Assembly (NCBI GenBank): GCA_963764525.1
Contig: CAVXTC010000026.1
Location: 62,001-126,000 of the forward strand
Source of the DNA: DATDIC01 sp963764525
GTDB taxonomy: Bacteria > Pseudomonadota > Alphaproteobacteria > Acetobacterales > Acetobacteraceae
Length of the DNA stretch: 64,000 bases
Direction of reading: 5' to 3'
A program made the position numbers and the translations under genes. Position 1 is the first letter of the stretch. Each line of letters begins with the position of its first letter. Below, one piece after another: positions 19,379-30,993 of the stretch. The notes under the pieces were generated by a model. That model saw only the letters and a program-made list of their open reading frames with translations. It ran no database searches and was not told the DNA's origin.

Positions 19379-20641
19379 CCAAGGGCCGCCGCACGTTCCA
19401 TCCGGCATCGCTCGATGCGGTGAACTTCCTGTTGGCCGACGTGCGCGGCGCGCTGGGGCCGTACCTGAACGTGTTCCTGGTGACGCAACAGCATTGGAGC
19501 CAGGAATCGGTCGGTCTGGTCACCACGATCGGCGGGCTGCTCGGGCTGGCGGTGCAAACGCCGGTGGGGGCGGCGATCGACGCGACGCGGGCCAAGCGCG
19601 GTCTGATCGTGCTGGCGCTGGCGGTGCTTGCCGTCGGCGCCACGGTGATCTTCGCGGCGCCGTGGTTCTGGCCGGTGCTGGTTGCCAACACGCTGATGGC
19701 TGTGGTGGGCGACGTGTTCGGGCCGGCGGTGGCGGCGCTGACGCTTGGTCTGGTCGGCCGTGCGCTGCTGGCACGGCGGATGGGGCGCAACTCCGCGTTC
19801 GATCATGCCGGGAACGTCGCCATAGCGCTGGCCGCCGGCGCGGTCGGCTGGGCGTTCTCGCAGCGGGCCGTGTTTCTGCTGGTCCCGGTGTTCACCGTGC
19901 TGGCGGCGGCGGCTGTGCTGTCCATCCCGGCCTCGGCGATCGACCACAGTCGGGCGCGCGGCGCGGACCGGCACACCGGAGACGGCGGCCGCAGACGCGC
20001 CGTCGAGCTGGAAGGTGCTGCTGGAATGCCGGCCGCTGGTCGTGTTTGGGTGCTGCGTGCTGCTGTTCCATTTCGCCAACGCGCCGTTGTTGCCGCTGGT
20101 GGGGCAGAAGCTGGCGCTGGCGCATCCGCACTGGGCCACGGCGATGATGTCGTTCTGCATCATCGCGGCACAGGGGGTGATGCTGCCGATCGCCTTACTG
20201 GTCGGGCACACCGCGGATAGCTGGGGCCGCAAAAAGCTGTTCCTGGTCGGCTTCGGTATTCTGCCGATCCGGGCGGTGCTGTACACGCTGTCGAACAACA
20301 GCGTCTGGCTGATCTCGGTGCAGTTGCTCGACGGCGTTGGGGCTGGCATCTTCGGCGCGCTGGCGCCTCTGGTTATTGCCGACCTCATGCGCGGGACCGG
20401 ACGCTACAATTTGGCGCAGGGCGCCATCGCCACATGCCAGGGCATCGGCGCCTCGGTCAGCGGCATGGTGGCGGGGATTGTGGTGCAGCACTTCGGTTAT
20501 TCCGCCGCGTTCCTGGCGTCCGGCGTCGCGGCGGCGGTGGCGGTCAGCGTGTTTGCGTTGGCGATGCCTGAAACAGCGCCGCAATCGGTCGCCGGTACAG
20601 CCGACGATCCTCACATCATGCAGGAGGAACCTGCCCAATGA
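19375..20641 (+). CDS. MFS transporter
   Basis: This twelve-helix major facilitator has its GTG start at 19375 overlapping the stop of the upstream permease (GTGA). The N-terminal helix reads LDAVNFLLADVRGALGPYLN, and the loop after helix 2 has GAAIDATRAKRG. The second half begins with WKVLLECRPLVVFG and has the motif A-like loop GHTADSWGRKKLF. One frame shift near 19970 lies in the central cytoplasmic loop. The stop overlaps the ATG of the next membrane gene. The substrate is unknown. Without correcting the upstream shift this gene looks fused to the permease. Confidence 0.83.
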
Positions 20642-21399
20642 GCTGGACTCACGTGGGGCCGTCGATGCTCGCGGCGTTCCTGGCCTCGTTGGTCGAGTTC
20701 ATCGAGGCGCTTACGGTGGTGCTTGCGGTCGGCGCGGTGCGGGGCTGGCGGGGCGCACTCGGCGGCAGCGGTCTTGCGCTGCTGGTATTGCTTGCGTTGA
20801 TCGCGATCCTCGGTCCGGCACTGACGCAAATCCCGCTGCAGGCCGTGCAGCTTGGCGTGGGCACGCTGCTGCTGCTGTTCGGCCTGCGGTGGCTGCGGAA
20901 GGCTATGCTGCGGGCGGCGGGGACGATTCCCTTGCACGACGAGGCAGTAGCCTACGCCGAGCAGAGACAATCCCTGATGCGGTTCGCGCGCACCGACCCG
21001 GGTTGGGATCGGCTGGCAATGACCACGGCGTTCAAGATCACGATGCTGGAGGGCATCGAGGTGGTGTTCATTGTCGTGGCCATCGGCGCCGCCGGGCGTG
21101 GGCTGCTGGTGCCGGCCAGTCTCGGGGCGCTCGCCGCATTGGCGGTGGTGGTCCTGCTTGGTTTGCTGCTGCACCGTCCGGTCGCCAGCATCCCGGAGAA
21201 TGCGCTCAAGCTGACGGTCGGCATCCTGCTGTCTGCGTTCGGCACGTTCTGGGTGGGCGAGGGGATGGACCTCGGATGGCCGGGTGCCGACTGGTCGCTT
21301 CTTGGGCTGATCGCCGGCTATGCCGTGGCGGCCTTGCTGATCGCGACCGGCTGCCGATCCGGCGCGGTCGGGGACCGGTTGTCCCGCATCGGCAAATGA
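20638..21399 (+). CDS. COG4280-like multi-helix membrane protein
   Basis: The 253-residue protein has about seven hydrophobic helices. Two internal repeats each place an acidic motif in a helix: LVEFIEALTVVLAVG near residue 20 and TMLEGIEVVFIVVAIG near residue 140. This pattern recalls the E-x-x-E type cation permeases (FTR1, GDT1/UPF0016), and COG4280 members share it. A divalent-cation or proton-coupled role is inference only. The ATG overlaps the MFS stop, and a 73-residue membrane protein follows 9 nt later. Confidence 0.65.
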   Translation: MSWTHVGPSMLAAFLASLVEFIEALTVVLAVGAVRGWRGALGGSGLALLVLLALIAILGPALTQIPLQAVQLGVGTLLLLFGLRWLRKAMLRAAGTIPLHDEAVAYAEQRQSLMRFARTDPGWDRLAMTTAFKITMLEGIEVVFIVVAIGAAGRGLLVPASLGALAALAVVVLLGLLLHRPVASIPENALKLTVGILLSAFGTFWVGEGMDLGWPGADWSLLGLIAGYAVAALLIATGCRSGAVGDRLSRIGK

Positions 21400-21408
21400 G
21401 GACGACCG

Positions 21409-21630
21409 ATGAACTGGGTCAGGACGGCCGCACGGGAATTGCTGAGGCTGTTCGTCGATGATGGCTATCTTGCTGTCGCCGTCATCGTCTGGTTGGCGAT
21501 CGTCGGATGGGTGCTGCCGCGCCTTGGCGTCGTTGGCGTGGGGCAGTGTGCGGCGTTGTCGGGCGGGCTCGTGGTCATTCTCGCCGAAAGCACCGTCCGT
21601 CGTGTGCGTGCGTCCCGGCAGCCTCGGTAA
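21409..21630 (+). CDS. Small two-helix membrane protein
   Basis: The 73-residue protein has a basic amphipathic start (MNWVRTAARELLRLF), two hydrophobic segments (YLAVAVIVWLAIVGWVLP and VGVGQCAALSGGLVVILA) and a basic C-terminus. It follows the COG4280-like gene after 9 nt and probably shares its transcript, perhaps as a small accessory subunit. No family is recognised. Confidence 0.6.
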   Translation: MNWVRTAARELLRLFVDDGYLAVAVIVWLAIVGWVLPRLGVVGVGQCAALSGGLVVILAESTVRRVRASRQPR

Positions 21631-21707
21631 GTGGCGCGCGGCCTGCGCTTAGGCGTGTAAACGTGTGAACGTGACAGGCGGGGACCGTCTGCATTACAGG
21701 AACAGGG

Positions 21708-22226
21708 ATGAATCACGCGCTCCCGATTCTGCTTGTTGCGGCACTGGCCGGTCCGCCGGCACCGGCCAATCCGGTGGCCGACAGCGCGACCCCGCTGGTC
21801 GCCCTGTTCATGCGAAGCTGCGTCTCGTTCGTCGCCGACGCGACGGGCCTGCGGCAATGGGTGGCGCGGACCAACCTTCCGGAGGTGCCGGCGGACCATA
21901 CCGACGAGTTCCTCAACGGACTGCCCGGCGCGGCCTACGACGCCTCCGGTGGGACGCTTGCGCTGGTGCTGGTCTCGCAGGACGACGGCTCCTGTTCGGT
22001 GATCGCCGACAGCGCCCGGGGAGCCGACGTGGTGACGAGCCTGGATGCGACCCTGCGCGCGGCGAACATCGCCTTCACCACTGCCGATGATGCACCCGAT
22101 GCGCAGACAAAGGACCTGAACAATCGGGAGTATTCCGCCTCACGGGAGCAGCGGAGCTGGCACATGCTGGTCAGCACGGTGAAGGACTCGGCCGGCGGAC
22201 CGGCCATACTCACCACCAATCCCTGA
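21708..22226 (+). CDS. Exported hypothetical protein
   Basis: The 172-residue protein has a signal peptide (ILLVAALAGPPAPA, cleavage near residue 20). The mature region has one conserved-looking Cys pair (RSCVSFV and DGSCSVIAD), which could form a periplasmic disulfide. It resembles an uncharacterised secreted family seen in related alphaproteobacteria, but I cannot name a function. It ends 10 nt before radA. Confidence 0.62.
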   Translation: MNHALPILLVAALAGPPAPANPVADSATPLVALFMRSCVSFVADATGLRQWVARTNLPEVPADHTDEFLNGLPGAAYDASGGTLALVLVSQDDGSCSVIADSARGADVVTSLDATLRAANIAFTTADDAPDAQTKDLNNREYSASREQRSWHMLVSTVKDSAGGPAILTTNP

Positions 22227-22236
22227 TCGCGCGCGC

Positions 22237-23610
<1,374 letters not shown>

Positions 23611-23897
23611 GCCGACACTGAACGGCCGTTGCAGCAAAATCGCATGCAGCGTCTGCTCGATCGCCACTTCGAACACGTCCTCGACGGCCTCGACCGCGTT
23701 GCTACCGCAGACGAGGCAGGTCGGCGACCGTATCCCCCCCTTTTGTCGCCGTGATCGGGGCGGCGAACCGAGTTCGGTACAAGCGGGCAGCGTGTGCCCG
23801 CTACCAATTTCATTTCGCGCCACGACCACTGCGGCAGCATTTGGGAATCCGATACCAGCCGCGCTATGATGCGCCCGCCCGTCGGGTAGGATGCCGA
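23611..23897. other. Gap before boxC with no recognised gene
   Basis: These 287 bases hold no gene I can support. A minus-strand frame contains a Cys-x-x-Cys (CLVCGSN) followed by a helical-looking segment, but it runs into radA antisense and shows no start signal. The last 100 bases probably hold the box promoter; no clear -35/-10 pair was seen. Confidence 0.4.
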
Positions 23898-25550
23898 ATG
23901 ACGCCGATCGACTTTCAAACCGATCCCAGTCGCTACCGGCATTGGCGGCTCAGTTTTGACGAACCAGTTGCCACGCTCACCATGGACGTTGACCCGGCCG
24001 CTGGCCTGTTCGAAGGCACCGAGCTGAAGCTCAACTCGTACGATCTCGGCGTGGACATCGAACTGGCCGACGCCGTCCAGCGCCTGCGCTTCGAGCATCC
24101 GGAAATCCGCGCCGTGGTGCTCCGATCCGCCAAGGACAATGTCTTCTGCGCCGGTGCCAACATTCGCATGCTCGGCAAAGCGTCGCACGGGCACAAGGTA
24201 AATTTTTGTAAGTTCACCAACGAAACGCGGCTGGCGATCGAGGACGCGTCCGCGCATTCCGGACAGCGATACCTCGCCGCGGTCAACGGCGCCTGCGCCG
24301 GCGGCGGCTACGAGTTGGCCGAGACCTGCGACTGGATCATGCTGGTCGATGATCGGCGTTCGGCGGTATCGCTGCCGGAACTGCCATTACTGGCCGTGCT
24401 GCCCGGCACCGGCGGGCTCACCCGCCTCACCGACAAGCGCAAGGTTCGCCGGGATCGCGCCGATTTCTTCTGCACCACGGAAGAAGGCGTTCGCGGCCAA
24501 CGCGCGGTCGCATGGCGGTTGGTGGATGAGATCGTCCCGCCGTCTGCCTGGGAGCCGAAGCTCCGCGAGCGCGCGCTGGACTTGGCGGAGAAGTCAAAAC
24601 GGTCAAAGAAGGATACTGGAATTGTTCTGACTCCTCTTGCCCGTAAGTTCGACGCCTCAGGCGTGACGTATCCGAACGTGCGGGTAGAACTGGACCGGAC
24701 ACGTCGGCGCGCGATCGTGACCGTCCTTGGCCCGGCGAAGCTGCCGACCGATCTCGCCGCACTCCATGCAGCCGGCGCAAGCTTCTGGCCGCTGGCGATG
24801 GCGCGGGAACTGGATGATGCCATTCTGCATCTCCGGCTGAACGAGCCGGAGCTGGGGATATCGTGCTGCGCACCGAGGGTGATCCGCAGACGCGTGCTCG
24901 CCGCCGATGCCCTGCTTGAGTCCAACCGGACCGACTGGCTGGTAAATGAGATCAGGTTGCTGCTCAAACGCGTGCTCAAGCGTCTCGACATGACGTCACG
25001 CAGCCTGATCGCGTTGATCGAGCCGGGAAGCTGCTTCGCCGGTACATTGGCCGAACTGGCGTTCGCTGCCGACCGCGCGGTAATGCTCGCCGGTACCGGA
25101 TCCGCCAACAACGGACCACCGGCGACGCTCTGTCTCTCGGTGCATAATTTCGGCAGCTATCCAATGGGCAACGGCCTGACGCGGCTCGCCACGCGTTTTC
25201 TGGGCGAGCCGGACAGTGTCGAACGCGCCCGCCAACATATCGAAACGCCGATCGATGCCGCGCTGGCCGAGGTGCTTGGGCTTATCACGTTCAGCGTCGA
25301 GGAGATCGACTGGGACGAAGAAGTCCGTATCATGCTTGAGGAGCGTGCAAGCTTCTCGCCGGATGCCCTCAGCGGTATGGAGGCCAATCTGCGCTTCGCC
25401 GGGCCGGAGACGATGGAGACGCGGATCTTCGGCCGCCTCACGGCATGGCAGAACTGGATCTTTCAGCGTCCAAACGCTGTGGGCGAGGCCGGTGCACTCA
25501 AGCTTTACGGCAGTGGTGCACGCCCATCATTTCAGACGGAACGGATTTGA
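23898..25550 (+). CDS. boxC: 2,3-epoxybenzoyl-CoA dihydrolase BoxC
   Basis: In the aerobic benzoyl-CoA (box) pathway BoxC opens the ring of 2,3-epoxybenzoyl-CoA hydrolytically, giving 3,4-dehydroadipyl-CoA semialdehyde and formate. The 550-residue length fits the family. It is a double enoyl-CoA-hydratase (crotonase) fold: the first oxyanion-hole region reads NVFCAGANIRML and CAGGGYELAETCDW, and the second half has SLIALIEPGSCFAGTLAELAFAADRA. The start ATG 23898 gives the typical N-terminus (IDFQTDPSRYRHW). The intact gene is followed 33 nt later by boxB. Confidence 0.93.
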   Translation: MTPIDFQTDPSRYRHWRLSFDEPVATLTMDVDPAAGLFEGTELKLNSYDLGVDIELADAVQRLRFEHPEIRAVVLRSAKDNVFCAGANIRMLGKASHGHKVNFCKFTNETRLAIEDASAHSGQRYLAAVNGACAGGGYELAETCDWIMLVDDRRSAVSLPELPLLAVLPGTGGLTRLTDKRKVRRDRADFFCTTEEGVRGQRAVAWRLVDEIVPPSAWEPKLRERALDLAEKSKRSKKDTGIVLTPLARKFDASGVTYPNVRVELDRTRRRAIVTVLGPAKLPTDLAALHAAGASFWPLAMARELDDAILHLRLNEPELGISCCAPRVIRRRVLAADALLESNRTDWLVNEIRLLLKRVLKRLDMTSRSLIALIEPGSCFAGTLAELAFAADRAVMLAGTGSANNGPPATLCLSVHNFGSYPMGNGLTRLATRFLGEPDSVERARQHIETPIDAALAEVLGLITFSVEEIDWDEEVRIMLEERASFSPDALSGMEANLRFAGPETMETRIFGRLTAWQNWIFQRPNAVGEAGALKLYGSGARPSFQTERI

Positions 25551-25583
25551 GCGCCGCAGCCAGACCTGTGTACGGAGTTGACA

Positions 25584-27032
25584 ATGACCGATGGCACGAC
25601 GGTGGACTACAGCGGTCTGATCCCGAACAACGTCGGGCTGAACAACGATGCCCGCGTGCGAAAGGGCCTGGAGTCCTGGCATCCAGGTTACATCGACTGG
25701 TGGAACGAAATGGGACCCGACGGGTTCCAGTCACGGCCGGTGTATCTGCGCACCGCGATCGGCATAGACCCGCAGGGCTGGGCAAGGTTCGGCTATGTGC
25801 GCATGCCCGAATACAAATGGGGCATCCTGCTGGCCACCGCCGTCGAGGGCCGCAGGATACCGTTCGGCGCGCATAAAAACGAGCCGGCCTGGCAGGAGGT
25901 GCCGGGCGAATATCGCGCCATGCTGCGCCGCCTGCTTGTGATCCAGGGGGATACCGAGCCCGCCTCGGTCGAACAGCAGCGCCACCTCGGCAGAACCGCG
26001 CCCTCACTCTACGATATGCGCAATCTATTCCAGGTGAATGTCGAAGAAGGCCGGCACCTCTGGGCGATGGTCTATCTGCTGCATAAGTACTTCGGTCGCG
26101 ACGGGCGGGACGAGGCCGAGGAGTTGCTGCGCCGCCGCTCGGGCCACACCGACAGCCCGCGGATGCTGGGCGCATTCAATCAGGCCACTCCCGACTGGCT
26201 CAGCTTCTTCATGTTCACCACGTTCACCGATCGCGATGGCAAGATGCAGCTTGAGGCGTTGGCCCAATCGGGCTTTGATCCAATGTCGCGCACGTGCCGT
26301 TTCATGCTGACCGAGGAAGCCCACCACATGTTCGTGGGCGAGACCGGAGTCGGCCGCGTCATCGAGCGCACCTGCCAGGCGATGCGTGCGGCCAACATCG
26401 ACGACCCGACCGACGTCGAGCGGGTACGCGCACTCGGTGTGATCGACCTTCCGACCATCCAGAAGAAGGCGAACCTGCACTTCTCGCTGACCCTCGACCT
26501 TTTCGGCAACGAGATCAGCACCAACGCCGCCAACGCGTTCAATGCCGGCGTCAAGGGGCGTTTTCGCGAGGCAAAACTGGCCGACGACCACCAATTGGCC
26601 GGCGATAATTATCCGGTCTTGCGGTTCAAGGATGGGCAAATCGTGCGGGAGGACGTGCCGGCCCTGCTGTCGCTCAACATGCGCCTGCGAGATGATTTCG
26701 TTGCTGATGCGGCGGGCGGCGTGGAACGCTGGAACAGGATCATTGAGAAGTCGGGCGTGCCGTTTCGCCTGAAGCTGCCGCACGTCGCGTTCCACCGGCA
26801 TATCGGTGAGTTCTCCGCGACGCATGCCGATCCTGATGGCCGGCTGCTGTCCGAACAGGCCTGGCAACATGATCGGGAATCCTATTTGCCCTCTGCCGAT
26901 GACGCGGCGTTCATCGCCTCGCTGATGCAACCCGCATATGAAAAGGGCACCTTCGCGTCCTGGATCGCGCCGCCGCGAGCCGGCATTGACGGCAAGCCCG
27001 GCGATTTCGAATACGTGAAACTGCACGATTGA
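25584..27032 (+). CDS. boxB: Benzoyl-CoA 2,3-epoxidase subunit BoxB
   Basis: BoxB is the diiron oxygenase that epoxidises benzoyl-CoA, taking electrons from the reductase BoxA. The 482-residue protein has the BoxB start (YSGLIPNNVGL) and carboxylate/His iron-ligand segments (NVEEGRHLWAMVYLL near 152 and LTEEAHHMFVGETG near 245). ATG 25584 has ACGGAG about 8 nt upstream and is preferred over the TTG at 25578. Neither boxA nor a benzoate-CoA ligase, nor the BoxR regulator, is in this window, so the pathway must be completed elsewhere. Confidence 0.95.
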   Translation: MTDGTTVDYSGLIPNNVGLNNDARVRKGLESWHPGYIDWWNEMGPDGFQSRPVYLRTAIGIDPQGWARFGYVRMPEYKWGILLATAVEGRRIPFGAHKNEPAWQEVPGEYRAMLRRLLVIQGDTEPASVEQQRHLGRTAPSLYDMRNLFQVNVEEGRHLWAMVYLLHKYFGRDGRDEAEELLRRRSGHTDSPRMLGAFNQATPDWLSFFMFTTFTDRDGKMQLEALAQSGFDPMSRTCRFMLTEEAHHMFVGETGVGRVIERTCQAMRAANIDDPTDVERVRALGVIDLPTIQKKANLHFSLTLDLFGNEISTNAANAFNAGVKGRFREAKLADDHQLAGDNYPVLRFKDGQIVREDVPALLSLNMRLRDDFVADAAGGVERWNRIIEKSGVPFRLKLPHVAFHRHIGEFSATHADPDGRLLSEQAWQHDRESYLPSADDAAFIASLMQPAYEKGTFASWIAPPRAGIDGKPGDFEYVKLHD

Positions 27033-27123
27033 TGTGACCACGGCCTTGCCACGGCCGTCCCGCGACAGCGTGTCAACCAATCGGCGAAAAGGTTGACGTA
27101 CGCGAGAGGCTCGCGGCCTCGAT

Positions 27124-27191
27124 GTAGGGCGGATAAGCGGAGCGCAATCCGCCCTGACGACGGCGGAATGCGCTGCGCTTTTCCGCCCTAC
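27124..27191. repeat. Intergenic inverted repeat (GTAGGGCGGATAAGCG type)
   Basis: GTAGGGCGGATAAGCG with AGCGCAATCCGCC, and after a short spacer its mirror GGCGGAATGCGCTGCGC ending CCGCCCTAC, form a 68-bp imperfect palindrome downstream of boxB. This sequence type is a known dispersed repeat in many proteobacterial genomes. It could act as a bidirectional terminator between boxB and livF, but no U-tract is seen. Confidence 0.7.
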
Positions 27192-27241
27192 CGTTCACGC
27201 ATGACCGGCCGTGGAAGAGTCACTCTGTTCGACGCATAGTG

Positions 27242-27943
<702 letters not shown>

Positions 27944-27963
27944 CGTCTTTCCGCGCTGGTCGG

Positions 27964-29200
27964 TCAGACCTCCGGCGCAGAACCCACATAATGGAATTGA
28001 TGCGTGGTATCGCCCATCGGATACGCCGGGTTGTATTGCACCTGGAAGATGGACACCGCCGTCGATGCAAGATCACCGTATTGATCGAACGAGACTTCGC
28101 CCTGAACCAGCTTCAGTTTGGTGGACAGCATTGCCTCGCGCACGGCATCCCGGGTGACCGGCTTGCCGGATTCGGCAACCCGCTTGATGGCATCCAGTAT
28201 CACCCGCGTTGCGTCGTAGTAGGTAACGGAATAATCGGCTGGATTCTGGTTCATTTTGGCCTTGAATGCCTCGACCCAGTGTTGCACGTCGGATTGATCC
28301 AGCACGTGCGTCGCGGCTGACGTGGCGTACCAGCCCTGAATCGCCGGCATGGCGCTGCCGGTCAGCATATCGGGGGTATGCACGCCATCGCCGCCGCCTT
28401 TCACCACGCCCGGAATGATGTCGTAGGATTGCTTCGCCACCTTGGCTCCTGCCAGAGGATCGCCGCCGTAATAAAGCGCTTGCGTGCCGAGGCTTTTGGC
28501 CCGCGTCAGCACGGCGTTGTAATCAGCATTCAACGGGTCCAGCCTGTCGCGGATCAGCACGGTCATCCCGATCTTCGCGGCCTGGGCCGCAAAGGCGTTG
28601 GCCATGCCGACGCCATAGGCACCGGTGTCGTCCAGGTCCTACCACCTTCTGCACCTTGAGGACTTTGCCGAAATAGTTTGCCAGGCCTGGTCCCTGATAC
28701 GCGTCGGTGGTGACGGTACGGAAGAAATTCGGCTTGCCGCCCGGATGATACACCCCGGCGAATTTCGGATTGTTCAGGTCGGGGCTGGTGGCGCTGCCGC
28801 TGATCGTTGCCATTTGCGCCTGGCTGAGCACCGGGACCGCGGCCTTCGCCGATCCGCTGTTCAGCGGACCGACCGCGGCGATCACGCTCGGATCTGCCAC
28901 CATGCGGCGCGCATTGGTGGCCGCGAGCGCCGGATCATACTGCCCGGTGGTGGGAGAGCCGTCGTCCAGCAGCAGGAAGCCGATCTTGTAGCCGGCCACG
29001 CCACCTTGCGCGTTCGCTTCGTCGATCGCGAACTGCGTGGCGTCGCGTACGATGCGGGACTGCTGGGCCAATTCCCCGGTCAGCGGGATGCTCATGCCGA
29101 TGGCCAGCGTCTTCGTCTCCGCGCGCGCATGCAACGCCGGCAATGCCAGGGCGGCCGCTCCGGTCAAACGGATGGCGCCACGCCGGGTCAAGTTCGACAT
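27964..29200 (-). CDS. LivK-type ABC substrate-binding protein
   Basis: The periplasmic binding protein has about 411 residues. The Tat-like signal (LTRRGAIRLTGAAALALPALHARA) leads to the Peripla_BP_6 body (LAIGMSIPLTGELAQQSRIVRDA, then AAVGPLNSGSAKAAVPVL). A frame shift near 28635 sits at VQKVV, then DDTGAYGVGMANAF continues the fold to the end at 27964. The start ATG 29200 has GGGAG 8 nt upstream. It is divergent from hyuB with a 121-bp gap and transcribed together with livF. Confidence 0.87.
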
Positions 29201-29321
29201 CTGTTGCTCCCCCTGAGGTTTGTTGTTTTGGCAGCTTGGCGCGGGCTTGCGCTTGACACAAGCAGACTGCCCGCCGCCTATTTTCGGTTCGCAGCACGGA
29301 CGACAAAGGGAACCGGAGTTC

Positions 29322-30993
29322 ATGGATCGCGACGTCAGCCGAAACGCCCATTCCGTTGCCGAAGACCCTGTCGCGCTGCAGATTATCTGGCGGCGATTGA
29401 TCGCGATTGCCGACGAGGCGGCGGTCACGCTGCGGCGTACATCGTTCTCGCCCACGGTGCGCGAATCCAACGATTTCGCCTGCGTGATCTTCGATGCCGC
29501 GGGCAACGCAATGGCCGAGAACACGATCGGCATACCTTCTTTCAACATGACCATGTCACGCACGCTGGCGCATTTCCTGTCGCTCCGACCGGCGACCGAG
29601 TGGCGCGATGGCGACGTGGGAATCTGCAATGACCCGTGGCTGACCTCCGGCCATCTACCCGATATCACTTTGCTGGCTCCGGTTTTCGCGGATGGCCGTC
29701 TGGTCGGCTGGACCGGCAGCGTTGCACACCAGGCGGACCTTGGCGGCATCGGCTGGGCCGCGGATGCGCGCGACGTGTTCGAGGAAGGCATCCGCATCCC
29801 GCCCCTGCTATTCATGAAATTGGGAACTATCGTTCCTGAAGTGGAGCAGTTCATTCGGGCCAATTCGCGATTGCCCGATCACGTCATGGGCGATGTGGCG
29901 GCGCAGGTCGCGGCTGGTGATGCCGCCGCACGGGGACTGCGCGATCTGCTGCGGCGCGAGCGCATTGACAACCTGGCGCCCATTGCGCACGCGGTCTGCC
30001 AACGCTCGGAGCAGGCAATGCGCCGTGCCATCGCCGATATCCCCGACGGTGTCTATCGCGCCGCGATAGACCTCGACGGCACCGGGGAGGAGGACATTCA
30101 CATCGAGATTGCCATCACCAAGCAGGACCAGGAGCTGTTCCTGGATTACTCGGGCACCTCGCCCGAGGTTGGCCGCGCGTTGAATGTGGTTACGAACTAC
30201 ACTGTCGCGTATTCGTGCTATCCGCTGAAATGCGCGCTGGATCCGACAACCCCACGCAATGAGGGATCGTATCGACCGATCCATGTGCAGGCGCCGGAAG
30301 GAAGCATCCTGAACCCCCGTTTTCCGGCGCCCGTCAATGCCCGCCAGCTTGTTGGCCACTGCCTGTCCGCGGTGATCTACAAGGCGCTGGCGCCGGTGCT
30401 GGGCGAGCGCGTCATTGCCGAATCCGGCAGCGCCCCGACATTGCGCGTGGTGATTACCGGAGGGCGTCAGGACCGGCGCCGCTACAGCGCGATTCTGTTC
30501 ATCAACGGCGGCATGGGTGCGCGTGCGGCGCGAGACGGACTTTCGGCGACGTGCTTTCCGTCCAGCGTGATCTGTGGCTCCATGGAAATAATCGAGAACT
30601 CAGGCGCCCTTGCGTATCTGGCGCAAGGAACTCGCAGTCGATTCAGGTGGCCCGGGGCGCTTCCGTGGCGGCCTCGGCCAGGATGTTGAAATCGAGCTGG
30701 CCACCACTAAATCCGCCAACCTGTCGCTGTTCGTCGAACGTGTACGGCACCCGGCGTTGGGTGCACTGGGCGGGCTGCCAGGTGCGCCCTCGCGCATGGT
30801 GTGGAACGGACGCGAAACCGGCTTCCCACTGAAGGGTCGCAGCCGGCTATCAGGCGGCGACCGGCTGGTGGTTCGCTATCCCGGCGGCGGCGGTTTCGGC
30901 GAACCGCTCGCACGTGACCGTGCCACCGTGCAGGCAGACCTGGACGCCGGGCGCATTTCCGCGCGCGCGGCGCGGGAGGAGTACGGCCTGTGA
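29322..30993 (+). CDS. hyuB: Hydantoinase B / oxoprolinase family protein
   Basis: HyuB-type subunits pair with HyuA to hydrolyse cyclic amides such as hydantoins, 5-oxoproline or N-methylhydantoin, or act in acetophenone-type carboxylation. The body is typical (ALQIIWRRLIAIADEAA, ESNDFACVIFDAAG, NDPWLTSGHLPD). One shift near 30610 leads to the family end (VDSGGPGRFRGGLGQ, then YPGGGGFGEPLARD). The stop overlaps the GTG of hyuA. The order B-A with LivK/LivF divergent suggests uptake and breakdown of an imported compound; the substrate is not known. Confidence 0.88.
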
